64,000 bases of DNA from Nymphalis io (GCF_905147045.1 NC_065895.1:11785001-11849000), one strand, 5' to 3'. Shown: positions 43,201 to 51,103, counted from the first letter of the stretch. The notes: generated by a model from the sequence alone, not told the origin. Made by a program: numbers and translations.

Positions 43201-45615
43201 CAATGCGGGTTGGTAGAATACACATGTGGCAGAATTTCAATGAAATTAGACACATGCAGGTTTCCTCACGATGTTTTCCTTCACCGTTAAGCACGAGATG
43301 AATTATAAACACAAATTAAGCACATGAAAATACAGTGGTGCTTGCCCGGGTTTGAACCCACAATCATCGGTTAAGATTCACGCGTTCTTACCACTAGGCC
43401 ATCTCGGCTTCAGTTCCTCGGTAGTATAGTTATTATTAGTTTTATAAAAATTAACAGAGAAAAGAATCTTGTTTATTTTTTGGTTTCCTTTTGCAAATTT
43501 TTATACATTAATCCTACCTAGAGATTATTTTTTTACAAAATTATTCTTTAAGCGTAAGTTTAAATTTCGAATACACGTCTATAAATCAACTTCTGGAACA
43601 ATCCAACTGTAATTTTAATCTATATTTACATTGTAATATTATAATAATTGTTCTTGGCACCATAGACTCCTGCGCACGTCTCTGAATAATTAGTAAATAG
43701 TGTTTCTACGTTCAATACACCTGGCTAGGCATTTCCAAATGATATATTTAACGAAGATGTTTTGTCGTATTTGTTTGTATATAATTCACTAAGTTGGTAA
43801 TTTGTAAGGATATATAAATCAAATCAGGGTGTGTCTATATCTTCCGAAGATTTCCATAGTCGTAATGCCAACTATGCATTCAGCCAATTGGCCAATACGT
43901 CGTTCTGTAAATAAAGCAGGAACATGTCTATCTTTCTGTTGGTTAGTTTGATAGATATGACAGCTGTCTTAGTTTGGAAATACATCAAATTAGCTTAAAC
44001 TTTCACTACCCATGTTGGCAACTCGTTGTGAACTTCAGGAATGTTATCACACTTCTAACAATGCCAATGGCAATTAATATATATAGGTGATCACTTAAAA
44101 TTAGATTTACCACGACAGGAAACGTCTGTCTTCTTGCTATAAATAAAAAAAATCAACCAGTTAATCCAAAAATAAATAAATAAATAAATACTTGTATACA
44201 AATCTCTTAAAGTTATTTAAGATATTAAGATGAGTCGATCGTTGATCATTCATCATTATTGGATAGATATCCGCAATCTATGTAATAAATGGTAGGTGGT
44301 AACTAGTAAGAGTATGTATGAAAACGAGTATGTATATAATTATATCTTGTGGATTTTTGTGTCGTGTCTGAGTTTCTAAACAAAAGATTAACTTTATTAA
44401 AGATATTAGTTTTGAATATTTTATGTGATAATTATTTTTATGTGTTTGTGACCAGTCGGGCATCAGTATCTCCAGTCCCGCCGTCAACTTCTGGCACATT
44501 ACCGCGGCCAGGAACCAAGCAGGTTACGGTGACCGTCCAGGAAACGGTGGTAGAGCCGGCGCAACCTCCGCAACCGCAACCGCAGCCATCTGTGGCCGCT
44601 GTGACGACTGTTCGTCACCATCACGCATCCAGTGCTACTAAAGAGCTTGACGACCTCATGGCATCTCTCTCAGACTTCAAGGTTAGTGAAGCGTAATTTA
44701 AGTTTAGTAAGGACTTTTTGTAGGGCTTAAGTTTACTGGTGGTAGGGCTTTGTGCAAGCTCGTCTGGGTAGGTACCACCCACTCATCAGATATTCTACCG
44801 CAAAACAGCAATACTTGATATTGTTGTGTTCCGGTTTGAAGGGTGAGTGAGCCAGTGTAATTACAGGCACAAGCGACATAAAATCTTAGTTCCCAAGGTT
44901 GGTGGCGCATTGGATATGTAAGCGATGGTTGACATTTCTTACAATGCCAATGTCTAAGAGCGTTAGTGACCACTTACCATCAGGTGGCCCATATGCTCGT
45001 CCGCCTTCCTATTCTATAAAAAAAAAAAACCCGGTACCGCTCGGACCGCCCTCTCAAGTTCCACCTGACTATGATAATGGATGCATAAGATGGAAAAAAA
45101 AGGGGTTTTAACGGTCGAAACCTTACAGTCCTAAGAGCTGATTATACAACAATACATAGGATAGTATTACTATACATTATAACAGTAGTAAGCTTACCTC
45201 AGGATAAGGTCGAACATCAATACGTTTATGTATTAAATTAAGACCTACCTATGTATATATACATTACTATAAAATAGGAGAGCGGGGAAATTTACGAGCT
45301 GATGTTAAATGGTAAAAAAATATTAACCATACTACATCGTAAATGCGCCACCAAACTTGGGAACTTAGATGTTATGTTCCTTGTGCCTGTAGTTATACTG
45401 GGTCACTGGGTAGGTAACCCAGATGGGCTTTCCATAAAGCCCTACAGCCAAGTAAATATATGTAAGTTGTCTAATTATTAGGTAATATATATTGAATAGG
45501 TTATACATAAGAATATTAATATGGGACAAGAATATTTTCTTGCTTTACAGAAGACATTTTTTCCGTAGTCGAATTTTACTTTTATATATATATATAAATA
45601 TATATAAAAGTAAAA

Positions 45616-45657
<42 letters not shown>

Positions 45658-48600
45658 TATAAATTTAAATATTAGATGTAGATAAAGCCGAGATGGCCTA
45701 GTGGTTAGAACGCGTGAATCTTAACTGACGATCGTGGGTTCAAACCCGGGCAAGCACCACTGAATTTTCATGTGCTTAATTTGTGATTATAATTCATCTC
45801 GTGCTTGACGGTGAAGGAAAACATCGTGAGGAAACCTGCATGTGTCTAATTTCATTGAAATTATGCCACATGTGTATTCTACCAACCCGCATTGGAGCAG
45901 CGTGGTGGAATAAGCTCCAAACCTTCTCCTCAAAAGGGAGAGGAGGCCTTAGCCCAGCAGTGGGACATTAACAGGCTGTTACTGTACTGTATGTATATTA
46001 TGCTATAATACCATCCAGATCCGAATAGTTACTATATTCATTTGGTCTTATACATTTTTTAGTGTTACGTTATTTATATAATAAAGTAATACATTGAATA
46101 TTTTCTCCTAAACCTTCGCTGAACCTCAACGTGCTATTCTGGAAGATAGTCTAGGAAAATACTGGTAACATAATTTAACTATACAATTATTTGGTCGTAT
46201 TATTTATGTACTATGAACTTGTTTCAAACTCGCAATGAATATTAACTATTATTTTCAAGTTAACCTTTATTATTACAACTTGTGTTATATACAAACCAGA
46301 TTTTAGAATTATATTAATTACACAAACGTTGCATTAAATTTCTATAAATAATTCGTTTTAAATGAAACGTTTATACGTTTAATTAATAATGTTGTTTAGA
46401 GTAATAAGAAAATCTCAAGATTTGAGGACAGCGCCAGCTGCCAGAAAGATACTTGACCTGGTATCAAGAACACGATAAAATAATTCATTGAATTGAGGTC
46501 TTCGCTATCTCAATCCGAATTTCATTCATAGCACAATGTCAAAAGGTACATATGTGCCAATTTTATATTATTTCTGTTGGTATTAGTTTTACAATCAGTT
46601 ATCACATTACTCATCGTTGTAAGGTATAATATAGGGCGGCTGCTGTCATGGCCACCTCGGCACACTGCACTACACTTTTCCGTTTATTATAATATTTACT
46701 ACTCGCCTTTCTTGGTCCACGGCTATTTCCAGCCTTGCGAGCAGTCGTCACTCCAGCACACGCGTCGTCTCACTCACACCCGCAGAAATGCTCATATCTA
46801 AAGATAGTACGTGTGTTACATCACAGGCGTAGTGGGGCTGTGATCTTATAATATTAGAGTACATAGACAAAGATTTCACTCGGACCGCATTCACTCCAGA
46901 CCGCTTCGTTCGACCAGTACCTTCAGTACGTTATCGCGAAATATAAACTTCGGGTTGGGCTATACAGCCCAATTCGAAGTTTCATTGACATTGATTAATT
47001 TCTCTGCTGCTATCAAAATAAGTAATAAAAGCAGCTGCTGCTACTCTCGTTTATCAATTCTCAGGTAAGCGGCGCTGGTGCAGCTCCAGGGGGAGAAAGC
47101 GGTACCCACGTTTACCGAGAAAAGCGTGCTTGGCAAGAACAATACCGCAGCAACCCGCGGCAACCCGAATCCGCATCTTTAGAGCATATGCTCGGATCCC
47201 TCCGAGCAGATATGAGCCGTCAAGGAGTACAAACCCCCCAGAAGGGATGCTGCAACGCCTGCGAGAAGCCCATCGTCGGACAGGTGGATATTGATCTTCA
47301 ATATGAAAGTGGAAAATAAAATGTGGTAGTGCTAGCGGCCAGTGAACGTATTAACGGTTGTCTATCCCAGGTAATCACAGCGCTGGGCCGCACGTGGCAT
47401 CCTGAACATTTCACATGCGCTCACTGCAATCAAGAATTGGGCACGAGGAACTTCTTCGAGCGCGACAGCAGACCGTACTGCGAGCCCGACTATCATAACC
47501 TCTTCTCGCCGCGATGCGCCTATTGCAACGGACCCATACTCGACGTTAGTGTCAACAACCAAACTGTAATCAGACACTAACGTCGCCAGCTCATTGAGAT
47601 GTTGTCTTTCGTTTACAGAAATGCGTAACAGCTCTCGAGAAGACCTGGCACACGGAACACTTCTTCTGTGCCCAGTGTGGCCAACAGTTCGGCGAGGAGG
47701 GTTTCCATGAAAGGGATGGCAAGCCATACTGTCGGGCTGACTACTTTGATATGTTTGCGCCCAAGTGTGGCGGTTGCAACAAACCTATCATGGAAAACTA
47801 CATTTCCGCCCTCAACACTCAATGGCACCCAGATTGCTTCGTCTGCAAGGTCAGTATCACTATACTTGTGTCACACTCACGGAAACATACGCATCTGGTA
47901 ATAAATGACAGGTAGGTAGTATATTTACAATTACAGGAAAATACCCCTACGCCAGGTTGAGTATACTACCCAATGTTTTCTAACAAGTTTAACACCTGAA
48001 CTGTTAGAAAAGTTCACTCACTCAATTGATATTTTGGTCTCCCAGGACTGCCAAAATCCCGTTAAGGGAAAAACATTCTATGCCATGGAAGGAAAACCGG
48101 TATGCCCAACTTGCGCCGGTGTTGATGAAGAAGAATAAAGGATGAGCCTTTCCCCCTCAAAATGAATGCCCTCCCCCCACTTTTTTTACAGCTATGCTCG
48201 TCGTCATGACGGAGAGATGAACTGCAAATGAATGAACACGATAAAAACACAGATGATATTCAATAACAATGTCAATAATTTCTAGTCTTTAGCATATTTG
48301 ATAGGGAATCGTAAATTATGTAATATATTTTTGTAATATTATTATAATGTATAAGGTTTATAAAATAAAGAGAACAAAAATAAAAATTAAAAAAAAAAAA
48401 AACAAAAAAAATAACAACAAAACAAAATAATAATGAAAATGAATGGAATTGCGGACAGAGTCGTGTCCCTTCACGCATTGACCGCTCTTCAAGGTCACCT
48501 GCGTACGCGCATCGTACGGCAATGAACTCTTATCAATATACATACATACATTGTTATCCACCAGGAAGGTCGCTATCTAAAACGCAAAGAAATGGTAAAC

Positions 48601-50885
48601 GGGGTCAAGTGCTAGGCGTGTAGTGTTTCCCGGCGGAACGTTGCCGAAAATAAGTCGCGTATGACGTCACTGGCGTCGCAGCCACACCGGCTAATGTAGA
48701 TCGGGCCGATTTGTTTATGGGCCAGCCAATGAATCGCTATTTATAATACGGTGCACTCTTAATATGCACTATCGCTAAGCGCAAAGAACATCCAATTGAA
48801 TTACATAAACTCAAAATAAACGAATACATTAAAAAAATAAAGATTATTTAATGAAAAAACATTATACAACGATTTCATTTAACGGGCTCAAATTAGTTAC
48901 ATGAAAATAGAAAAATGTTAAAAAAAATAAGTTGATAGATAATCGTAACATTGGTGGATTCGTGCCAATGGCGTGTTACAGGAAAGTAAATCAAAAGGAG
49001 CAATTTAACAATGTCGTTATATTCTTATAATAATGACAAACATTTGATTTCGGTTTCGGTAATTGAAATCGCAATAGATTTATTACATAAATTCAATATC
49101 TGTTAAAAGTTTTACAAAAGTTTACAATATTGTTTTGTTATATTCTAGCTAGATTACTAAGTATATAATCGTGTCGGTTGAACTAGGTAGAATTCATGTT
49201 CTGATTGTGTGTCTAACCGTAATCTTTGATCATACAAATTATACTATACTATAAATTACACTAAAACCATACTTTTATTTCAAGTAAATCATTAATGCGT
49301 GCTTTGTGGCTTATCACATTGATTATTGAAAAGTTTAAATAACGACTCGTAGGTAGTGATTTACTGGACAAAACCTTCTCTCGCATTAGTTGGATCCTAT
49401 CCATAATAATAAACATGGCCGTCACGGACGTCCGGCGGATGTAAAAATCGGAATTGACGACTATTCATAGAAATTATAATTAAAGAAAACCAATAAATGA
49501 ATATTGAAATAAATAAATAAAATTACACTTTCATTATTTTTAGTTAATTTATAGCAACGAAGTAAATAATAAGTAAACGCTCGAGTGGCAAGGGGTATGA
49601 CAGCATAACAGAGCGTCATGGCGTTTGACGCAAACGAGCCGTTTTTACCCTCAAGGCGCACATAGAGGTTTCATATCAAAAACTTTAAAAAATATAATTT
49701 TATTATATTACGCATACGATAACGCAGTAAATCTTAACCGAATTTTCAGATTTTTATCTCTCGTTCGACGTTTAAGGAAAACATCGTGAGGAAACCTGCA
49801 TGTTAGGATAACATTGTCACATTGTGTATCGCCAAAATCCAAAGCATCTCAACTGGATAGGAGATATTGCCAATAGTGATATATTTACAATGGCAATACA
49901 AATAAGTATCGTCATAAATATTTAAATACAAAGAAAACTACAGATTCATAAAATAATTAAGATATTTAATCTATGGTAAAGTTTAAGTAGGTACTAATCT
50001 GATAATAGTTTGATTAATTGTTAATAACTTACTATAATATTGATTATTTGATTGATTGATTGAATTTAGTTCCAGAATATTGGTAAGATGTTAAAGTACT
50101 TATTGTTATGGCATCAGGTGGAGTAGTCATTTGCCTTCCCGGCAAATATTTAAAAAAAAAATAGACTAACCGCCAGTTTCAGAAATGATGAGTAAAGTCA
50201 CATTAATAAATCTATTACGTCATCAACTACAATTGAAAAATGACCAATCAGAGTAAAGACAAATCAGGTATTTTGACTTTGATCAGCGTTTCAGAAATAG
50301 GATAGGGGTTATCTTTATTTGTGATGATAATTCAAATCCTTATTATTTAAGGATTCGATATGAAAGTAATCAAGGTCGAATTTTAGTGCAACGTTTTAAT
50401 ATGCTTCGTTCAAAATTAAATATTTTCAGGTTAAGATAAAAACAACTATATTTCACTTCCGTACCGTACTAATTTACAGTTACGCTCATTTTTCTAATCA
50501 AAAGTTATGTTTGAAAATTTGAGCATAGGTTATATTCTACAAAGTTACTTATAATATAAAAATGTATTTTATATATATATGTGTAAAATATTAATAAAGA
50601 ATATATATAATATTTCAGGAATGCCGTGAACCCTTCCACGGGGGATCTTTCTTTGAGCACGAAGGGCAGCCCTACTGCGAGACCCATTACCACGGCAAGC
50701 GAGGCTCGCTGTGCGCCGGCTGTCACAAACCCATCGCCGGCCGCTGCATCACCGCCATGTTCCGAAAGTTCCACCCCGAACACTTCGTCTGCGCTTTCTG
50801 CCTCCGACAACTCAACAAAGGAACCTTCAAGGAGCAAAACGACAAACCATATTGTCACGCTTGCTTCGATAAGCTTTTTGGATAA
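13287..50885 (+). CDS. Pax: Paxillin, focal adhesion LD/LIM scaffold (gene model)
   Basis: Paxillin is the cytoplasmic scaffold of integrin adhesions. Its LD motifs bind FAK, vinculin and GIT-type partners, and its LIM domains target it to adhesions. Constitutive exons are 26462-26706, 33804-34062, 38064-38160, 44456-44681, 47065-47283, 47371-47544 and 47619-47849, ending in 50619-50885. All junctions are GT/AG and keep the frame. With first exon 1B the product is 611 aa: LD1 at 39-46, LD2 182-189, LD3 226-233, LD4 304-311 and LD5 354-361, then four LIM domains starting near residues 378, 437, 496 and 555. First exon 1A gives 574 aa and 1C gives 624 aa. The linker after LD1 is full of SP sites and has a YAKP site (YxxP, the Crk SH2 type). 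Ending at 48046-48138 instead gives 553 aa with 1B. Family identity is secure. Isoform use is inferred from sequence. Confidence 0.95.
14505..14765 (+). mobile_element. Family B repeat, decayed
   Basis: Degenerate copy immediately upstream of a better one at 14771. It retains gcaagcccgtctaggtaggtacc and the gtgttccgctttgaagg block. Confidence 0.6.
14771..15077 (+). mobile_element. Family B repeat (SINE-like), near full length
   Basis: It runs from tgatggtagagctttgtgc to the ccttcctattctataaaa end with an A-rich tail. This family of about 290 bp occurs in both orientations throughout the window. Confidence 0.8.
15310..15470 (+). repeat. Dispersed non-coding repeat
   Basis: It has the common lepidopteran arrangement of a ctgaaccgattttgat-like core followed by a cgcgggcgaa-like GC patch. 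Relatives lie at 25165-25345, 26215-26395, 29712-29880, 32870-33010 and 41085-41305. Class not resolved. Confidence 0.45.
17164..17434 (-). mobile_element. Family B repeat
   Basis: Inverted copy starting at the ttttatagaataggaaggtgg end and finishing at agccctaccaccagta. It lacks part of the central block. Confidence 0.8.
19598..19890 (+). mobile_element. SINE family A, full length with target-site duplication
   Basis: The tRNA-like head begins gccgagatggcccagtg and has a B-box (gtgggttcaaacccgggc). The body has cgtgaggaaacctgcatgtg, and the end is acaggctgttactg. It is flanked by a perfect 15 bp duplication, tatttagaatataag, at 19584-19598 and 19891-19905. The intact duplication marks a fairly recent insertion. 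Confidence 0.9.
20486..20490 (+). promoter_or_regulatory. Candidate initiator for paxillin exon 1C
   Basis: A TCAGT about 206 bp upstream of the exon 1C start, within a GC-richer patch (about 20450-20850). Weak evidence. Confidence 0.2.
20696..20852 (+). CDS. Pax: Paxillin alternative first coding exon 1C
   Basis: An open exon of 52 codons plus one base, ending CTA G before a consensus gtaagt donor. An in-frame TGA two codons before the ATG fixes the start. The encoded head is basic and serine-rich (MASVRTRSASPK...), with SP sites, and ends WRKYFSDFSSYL. Phase 1 matches the LD1 exon exactly, and its last codon supplies the first leucine of LD1 (SSY-LDALLADL). I recognise no domain in this head. 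The minus-strand frame over the same bases is a shadow. Confidence 0.65.
21893..22170 (+). mobile_element. LINE reverse transcriptase C-terminal remnant
   Basis: The open frame encodes ERRARRLIGNDTLVESRLQS, then HRRVIASLSVFYRIHFGEC and a PPAPFYYRTGRQT stretch. This is the conserved C-terminal part of lepidopteran non-LTR retrotransposon polyproteins. It breaks off into AT-rich DNA on both sides, so it is a fossil. Confidence 0.85.
23632..23637 (+). promoter_or_regulatory. Candidate TATA box in GC-rich patch
   Basis: TATAAAAG follows a GC-rich stretch (gacgcgtcgtca), with a short 18-codon frame starting at about 23659. It could be an upstream promoter for exon 1B, about 550 bp downstream, or a separate short transcript. 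Confidence 0.25.
24138..24142 (+). promoter_or_regulatory. Core promoter of paxillin exon 1B
   Basis: A TCAGT initiator sits 47 bp upstream of the exon 1B ATG, with a TTTTTAAAT TATA-like element about 30 bp before it (about 24107-24114). The spacing fits an arthropod core promoter. Confidence 0.4.
24189..24306 (+). CDS. Pax: Paxillin alternative first coding exon 1B
   Basis: Thirty-nine codons plus one base, ending TTA G before gtattt. An in-frame TAG at 24165 limits the start to this ATG. The head is acidic and tyrosine-rich, with YEDVYEAVEG near its end, so it offers possible phosphotyrosine sites (YEDV) before LD1. It joins to 26462 in phase 1 to give VEG-LDALLADLQNS, a complete LD motif. 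Confidence 0.75.
25165..25340 (+). repeat. Dispersed non-coding repeat
   Basis: It has a gttacgctttctc / gaatatcatgaaattg core and ends in acacgtgggcgaggccgcggg...aaactagta. Same class as 15310-15470. Confidence 0.5.
25345..25632 (+). mobile_element. Family B repeat, variant subtype
   Basis: It shares diagnostic changes with the inverted copy at 29087: gcaaagcttgtctgggtaggg, accatccactcat and cagtacctacttagtattg. The two copies flank the LD1 exon in opposite orientation. Confidence 0.85.
26215..26395 (-). repeat. Dispersed non-coding repeat
   Basis: Inverted relative of 15310-15470. It has the cccacgtcttcgcccgcc end, then a caaaatcggttgtttggttg core and a gaaagcgtagcagacaga motif. It ends about 65 bp before the LD1 acceptor. 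Confidence 0.5.
26462..26706 (+). CDS. Pax: Paxillin exon 2, LD1 and SP-rich linker
   Basis: It follows a ttccag acceptor and ends before gtaagt. The exon opens inside LD1 (D-ALLADLQNS). It then runs through a Gly/Ser/Pro/Arg-rich stretch with about eight SP dipeptides in loose SPGGRT-like repeats, and ends in a YAKP site. Every isoform with LD1 needs this exon. Confidence 0.93.
27560..27770 (-). mobile_element. Family B repeat, decayed
   Basis: Inverted and mutated, but it keeps cacctgatggtaaatagccaccgcc and cacccttcaaaccggaacac. A short open frame at 27682 is part of it and is not a gene. Confidence 0.6.
28674..28712. repeat. Perfect inverted repeat
   Basis: Arms reading ataagtgtgatatatgt and acatatatcacacttat are separated by four bases. 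The stem is short and AT-rich, so a microRNA precursor is unlikely. Confidence 0.85.
29087..29383 (-). mobile_element. Family B repeat, variant subtype (inverted)
   Basis: Near full length. It carries the same private variants as 25345-25632, which makes the pair closest relatives in the window. Confidence 0.85.
29712..29880 (-). repeat. Dispersed non-coding repeat
   Basis: It has a cgcggctttgcctttgcg end, tagcctatgtcc, aaatcggttcagtgg and gaaagcataacagacag blocks. Same class as 26215-26395. Confidence 0.5.
30681..30795 (-). mobile_element. LINE 3' end with (ATC)n tail
   Basis: On the minus strand a frame ends RAAQDR...WKSLGEAFVQQWT, then a stop and a (gat)n tail, seen as (atc)n on the plus strand at 30681-30711. 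This is the C-terminus and 3' tail of a non-LTR retrotransposon. A related tail lies at 40878-40935. Confidence 0.8.
31273..31522 (-). mobile_element. tRNA-headed SINE, family C
   Basis: Read on the minus strand it starts with a tRNA-like head (gccggttggcgtagttgg, and a B-box ggtttgattccc). It ends with a block resembling part of 5S rRNA (the aaattaagcagagcttgtac region on the plus strand). A truncated relative lies at 8155-8335. Confidence 0.7.
32113..32345 (-). mobile_element. SINE family A, degenerate
   Basis: Inverted copy with the 3' block (gtcccattgctgggctaaggcctcctctccc), an internal deletion and a decayed head. Confidence 0.65.
33071..33369 (-). mobile_element. SINE family A, near full length
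   Basis: Inverted copy with the full head (B-box region gggtttgaacccacg on the plus strand). An imperfect direct repeat flanks it (acttggaatat at 33060-33070, acttggatat at 33371-33380). The 62-codon minus-strand frame inside recurs in every copy and is not a gene. Confidence 0.85.
33804..34062 (+). CDS. Pax: Paxillin exon 3, LD2
   Basis: Acceptor tgcag, donor gtgagt, phase 0 in and phase 1 out. It encodes 86 residues. A linker with SPGY/SPGL repeats and several tyrosines is followed by SELDTLLDDLSNARY, the LD2 helix, the main FAK and vinculin site in the family. Confidence 0.93.
34063..38063 (+). other. Paxillin intron 3
   Basis: Contains a partial family B repeat at 35270-35440 (-) and a rearranged family D SINE with two hairpins at 36770-37050. 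A 92-codon frame at 34272-34550 has no recognisable features and a composition like the intron, so it is not called. Confidence 0.65.
36770..37050 (+). mobile_element. SINE family D, rearranged
   Basis: Shared family D blocks (gtgcctcggaaatcacgtaaagccgttgg) are followed by two back-to-back hairpins, 36930-36965 and 36981-37010. The other copies have unique sequence there. Confidence 0.65.
38064..38160 (+). CDS. Pax: Paxillin exon 4, LD3
   Basis: A 97-base exon, phase 1 in and phase 2 out, after a cacag acceptor and before gtaagt. It encodes TRPTVDSLLDQLSTDVPN, the LD3 segment. Skipping it would break the frame, so it is not a simple cassette. Confidence 0.92.
38385..38615 (+). mobile_element. 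SINE family D
   Basis: It has a B-box gggttcgaatccc, then the agcagcccgga, ggctcggaaaacacctaaagcc and tgtcctgcgcagttggctg blocks. The minus-strand frame over it is not a gene. Confidence 0.75.
38769..39084 (-). mobile_element. SINE family A, full length with target-site duplication
   Basis: Inverted copy with a locally amplified cagtaacag end. It is flanked by a perfect 15 bp repeat, gtttaattatataca, at 38754-38768 and 39085-39099. A recent insertion. Confidence 0.9.
40060..40310 (-). mobile_element. Family B repeat
   Basis: Inverted copy, missing a short central block (cattgccgcc replaces the longer consensus there), ending agccctaccaccagtaa. Confidence 0.8.
42708..42868 (+). repeat. Dispersed repeat E, copy 2
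   Basis: Partner of 8985-9135, in the same orientation and block order. Confidence 0.6.
43103..43409 (-). mobile_element. SINE family A, full length
   Basis: Inverted copy with the complete head and body. No clean flanking duplication was identified. Confidence 0.85.
44456..44681 (+). CDS. Pax: Paxillin exon 5, LD4
   Basis: Phase 2 in, phase 0 out, after an accag acceptor and before gttagt. A Pro/Gln/Val-rich linker (PQPQPQP) is followed by ATKELDDLMASLSDFK, the most conserved LD motif of the family (LD4; FAK and GIT binding). A family B repeat begins only 51 bases after the donor. Confidence 0.94.
44733..45030 (+). mobile_element. Family B repeat, full length
   Basis: A well-preserved copy from ggtggtagggctttgtgc to the ttcctattctataaaa tail, just inside intron 5. 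Confidence 0.9.
45687..45986 (+). mobile_element. SINE family A, full length
   Basis: Direct copy with head gccgagatggcctagtggtt, B-box and the full 3' end. It is nearly identical in layout to 19598-19890. Confidence 0.9.
47065..47283 (+). CDS. Pax: Paxillin exon 6, LD5 and start of LIM1
   Basis: Phase 0 on both sides. It encodes LEHMLGSLRADMSRQGVQ (LD5) and then CNACEKPIVGQ, the first zinc ligands of LIM1. The exon itself opens with GTAAGC straight after the acceptor, so the junction reads ag|gtaagc. The donor is the weaker gtggat. Reading on into the 87-base intron would stop within 12 codons. Confidence 0.94.
47371..47544 (+). CDS. Pax: Paxillin exon 7, LIM1 to LIM2
   Basis: Fifty-eight codons, phase 0, after a tcccag acceptor. 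It completes LIM1 (WHPEHFTCAHC, then PYCEPDYH) and begins LIM2 (CAYCNGPILD). The flanking introns are only 87 and 74 bases, unlike the long upstream ones. Confidence 0.95.
47619..47849 (+). CDS. Pax: Paxillin exon 8, LIM2 to LIM3
   Basis: Seventy-seven codons, phase 0. It completes LIM2 (WHTEHFFCAQC, PYCRADY) and carries LIM3 through CGGCNKPI and WHPDCFVCK. The donor gtcagt splices to either of two last exons. The minus-strand frames over exons 7 and 8 are shadows. Confidence 0.95.
48046..48138 (+). CDS. Pax: Paxillin alternative last exon (short LIM3 form)
   Basis: After a ctcccag acceptor it encodes 30 residues that finish LIM3 with a different second finger (DCQNPVKGKTFYAMEGKP, then VCPTC) and an acidic end, GVDEEE, then TAA. 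The product lacks LIM4. A poly(A) signal follows at 48364. The exon keeps Cys spacing suitable for zinc binding and phase 0, so it is a real coding alternative and not a read-through artefact. Confidence 0.85.
   Translation, partial: DCQNPVKGKTFYAMEGKPVCPTCAGVDEEE
48139..50618 (+). other. Proximal 3' UTR and last paxillin intron
   Basis: The first 240 or so bases are the short-form 3' UTR. A GC-richer patch at about 48570-48780 holds a perfect TGACGTCA (48662-48669), a CCAAT box and a TATA-like tttataata. A 30-base SINE A fragment lies near 49770-49803. No exon recognised. Confidence 0.6.
48364..48369 (+). terminator. Poly(A) signal, proximal paxillin end
   Basis: AATAAA about 226 bases after the TAA of the short form, followed by an A-rich stretch. 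Confidence 0.6.
50619..50885 (+). CDS. Pax: Paxillin last exon, end of LIM3 and LIM4
   Basis: Eighty-eight codons and TAA. It finishes LIM3 (ECREPFHGGSFFEHEGQPYC) and gives the whole of LIM4 (CAGCHKPIAG, FHPEHFVCAFC, PYCHACFDKLFG). The end FDKLFG is the usual paxillin C-terminus. Overlapping frames on both strands are shadows. Confidence 0.96.
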   Translation, partial: ECREPFHGGSFFEHEGQPYCETHYHGKRGSLCAGCHKPIAGRCITAMFRKFHPEHFVCAFCLRQLNKGTFKEQNDKPYCHACFDKLFG

Positions 50886-51103
50886 ACTCGATATATGGGC
50901 TGTCCTATTATTATTCTATTATAACCTTTTGTTATCTGTGAACTGTAATGTCAAACCGCAGAAGATGTTCATATTTCTTTACACAAAATTAAAAACGCGT
51001 AGAATTAAATAATTGACTAACGTTGCTTTCTACGTATTATTTTTAGAGAAATGTATAGTTTATAATCTATTCAAGCTTTAGTAATAACAAAACAATGCTA
51101 TAA

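Larger units (their letters stand above)
38161..44455 (+). other. Paxillin intron 4
   Basis: Contains SINE copies, a LINE tail at 40878-40935, a dispersed repeat at 41085-41305 and repeat E copy 2. A GC-richer patch at about 41340-41530 includes a 35-codon frame (41351-41458). No exon with homology seen. Confidence 0.6.
44682..47064 (+). other. Paxillin intron 5
   Basis: Holds a family B copy (44733-45030), a decayed inverted one (45280-45460), an AT palindrome (45582-45620) with a TA run (45619-45653), and SINE A (45687-45986). A non-repeat GC-richer patch occupies about 46570-46980. Confidence 0.65.

Noticed and set aside
33085..45971. Near-identical 62-codon frames at 33085, 38802 and 43124 (-) and 45783 (+)
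   Set aside because: All lie at the same place inside SINE family A copies. They are translations of a non-coding element.
47362..47828. Minus-strand frames of 121 and 71 codons
   Set aside because: Antisense shadows of the paxillin LIM exons, which have clear homology on the plus strand.
50505..51012. Frames of 117 codons (-) and 128 codons (+)
   Set aside because: Both overlap the LIM4 exon in wrong frames and run into the flanking AT-rich DNA.
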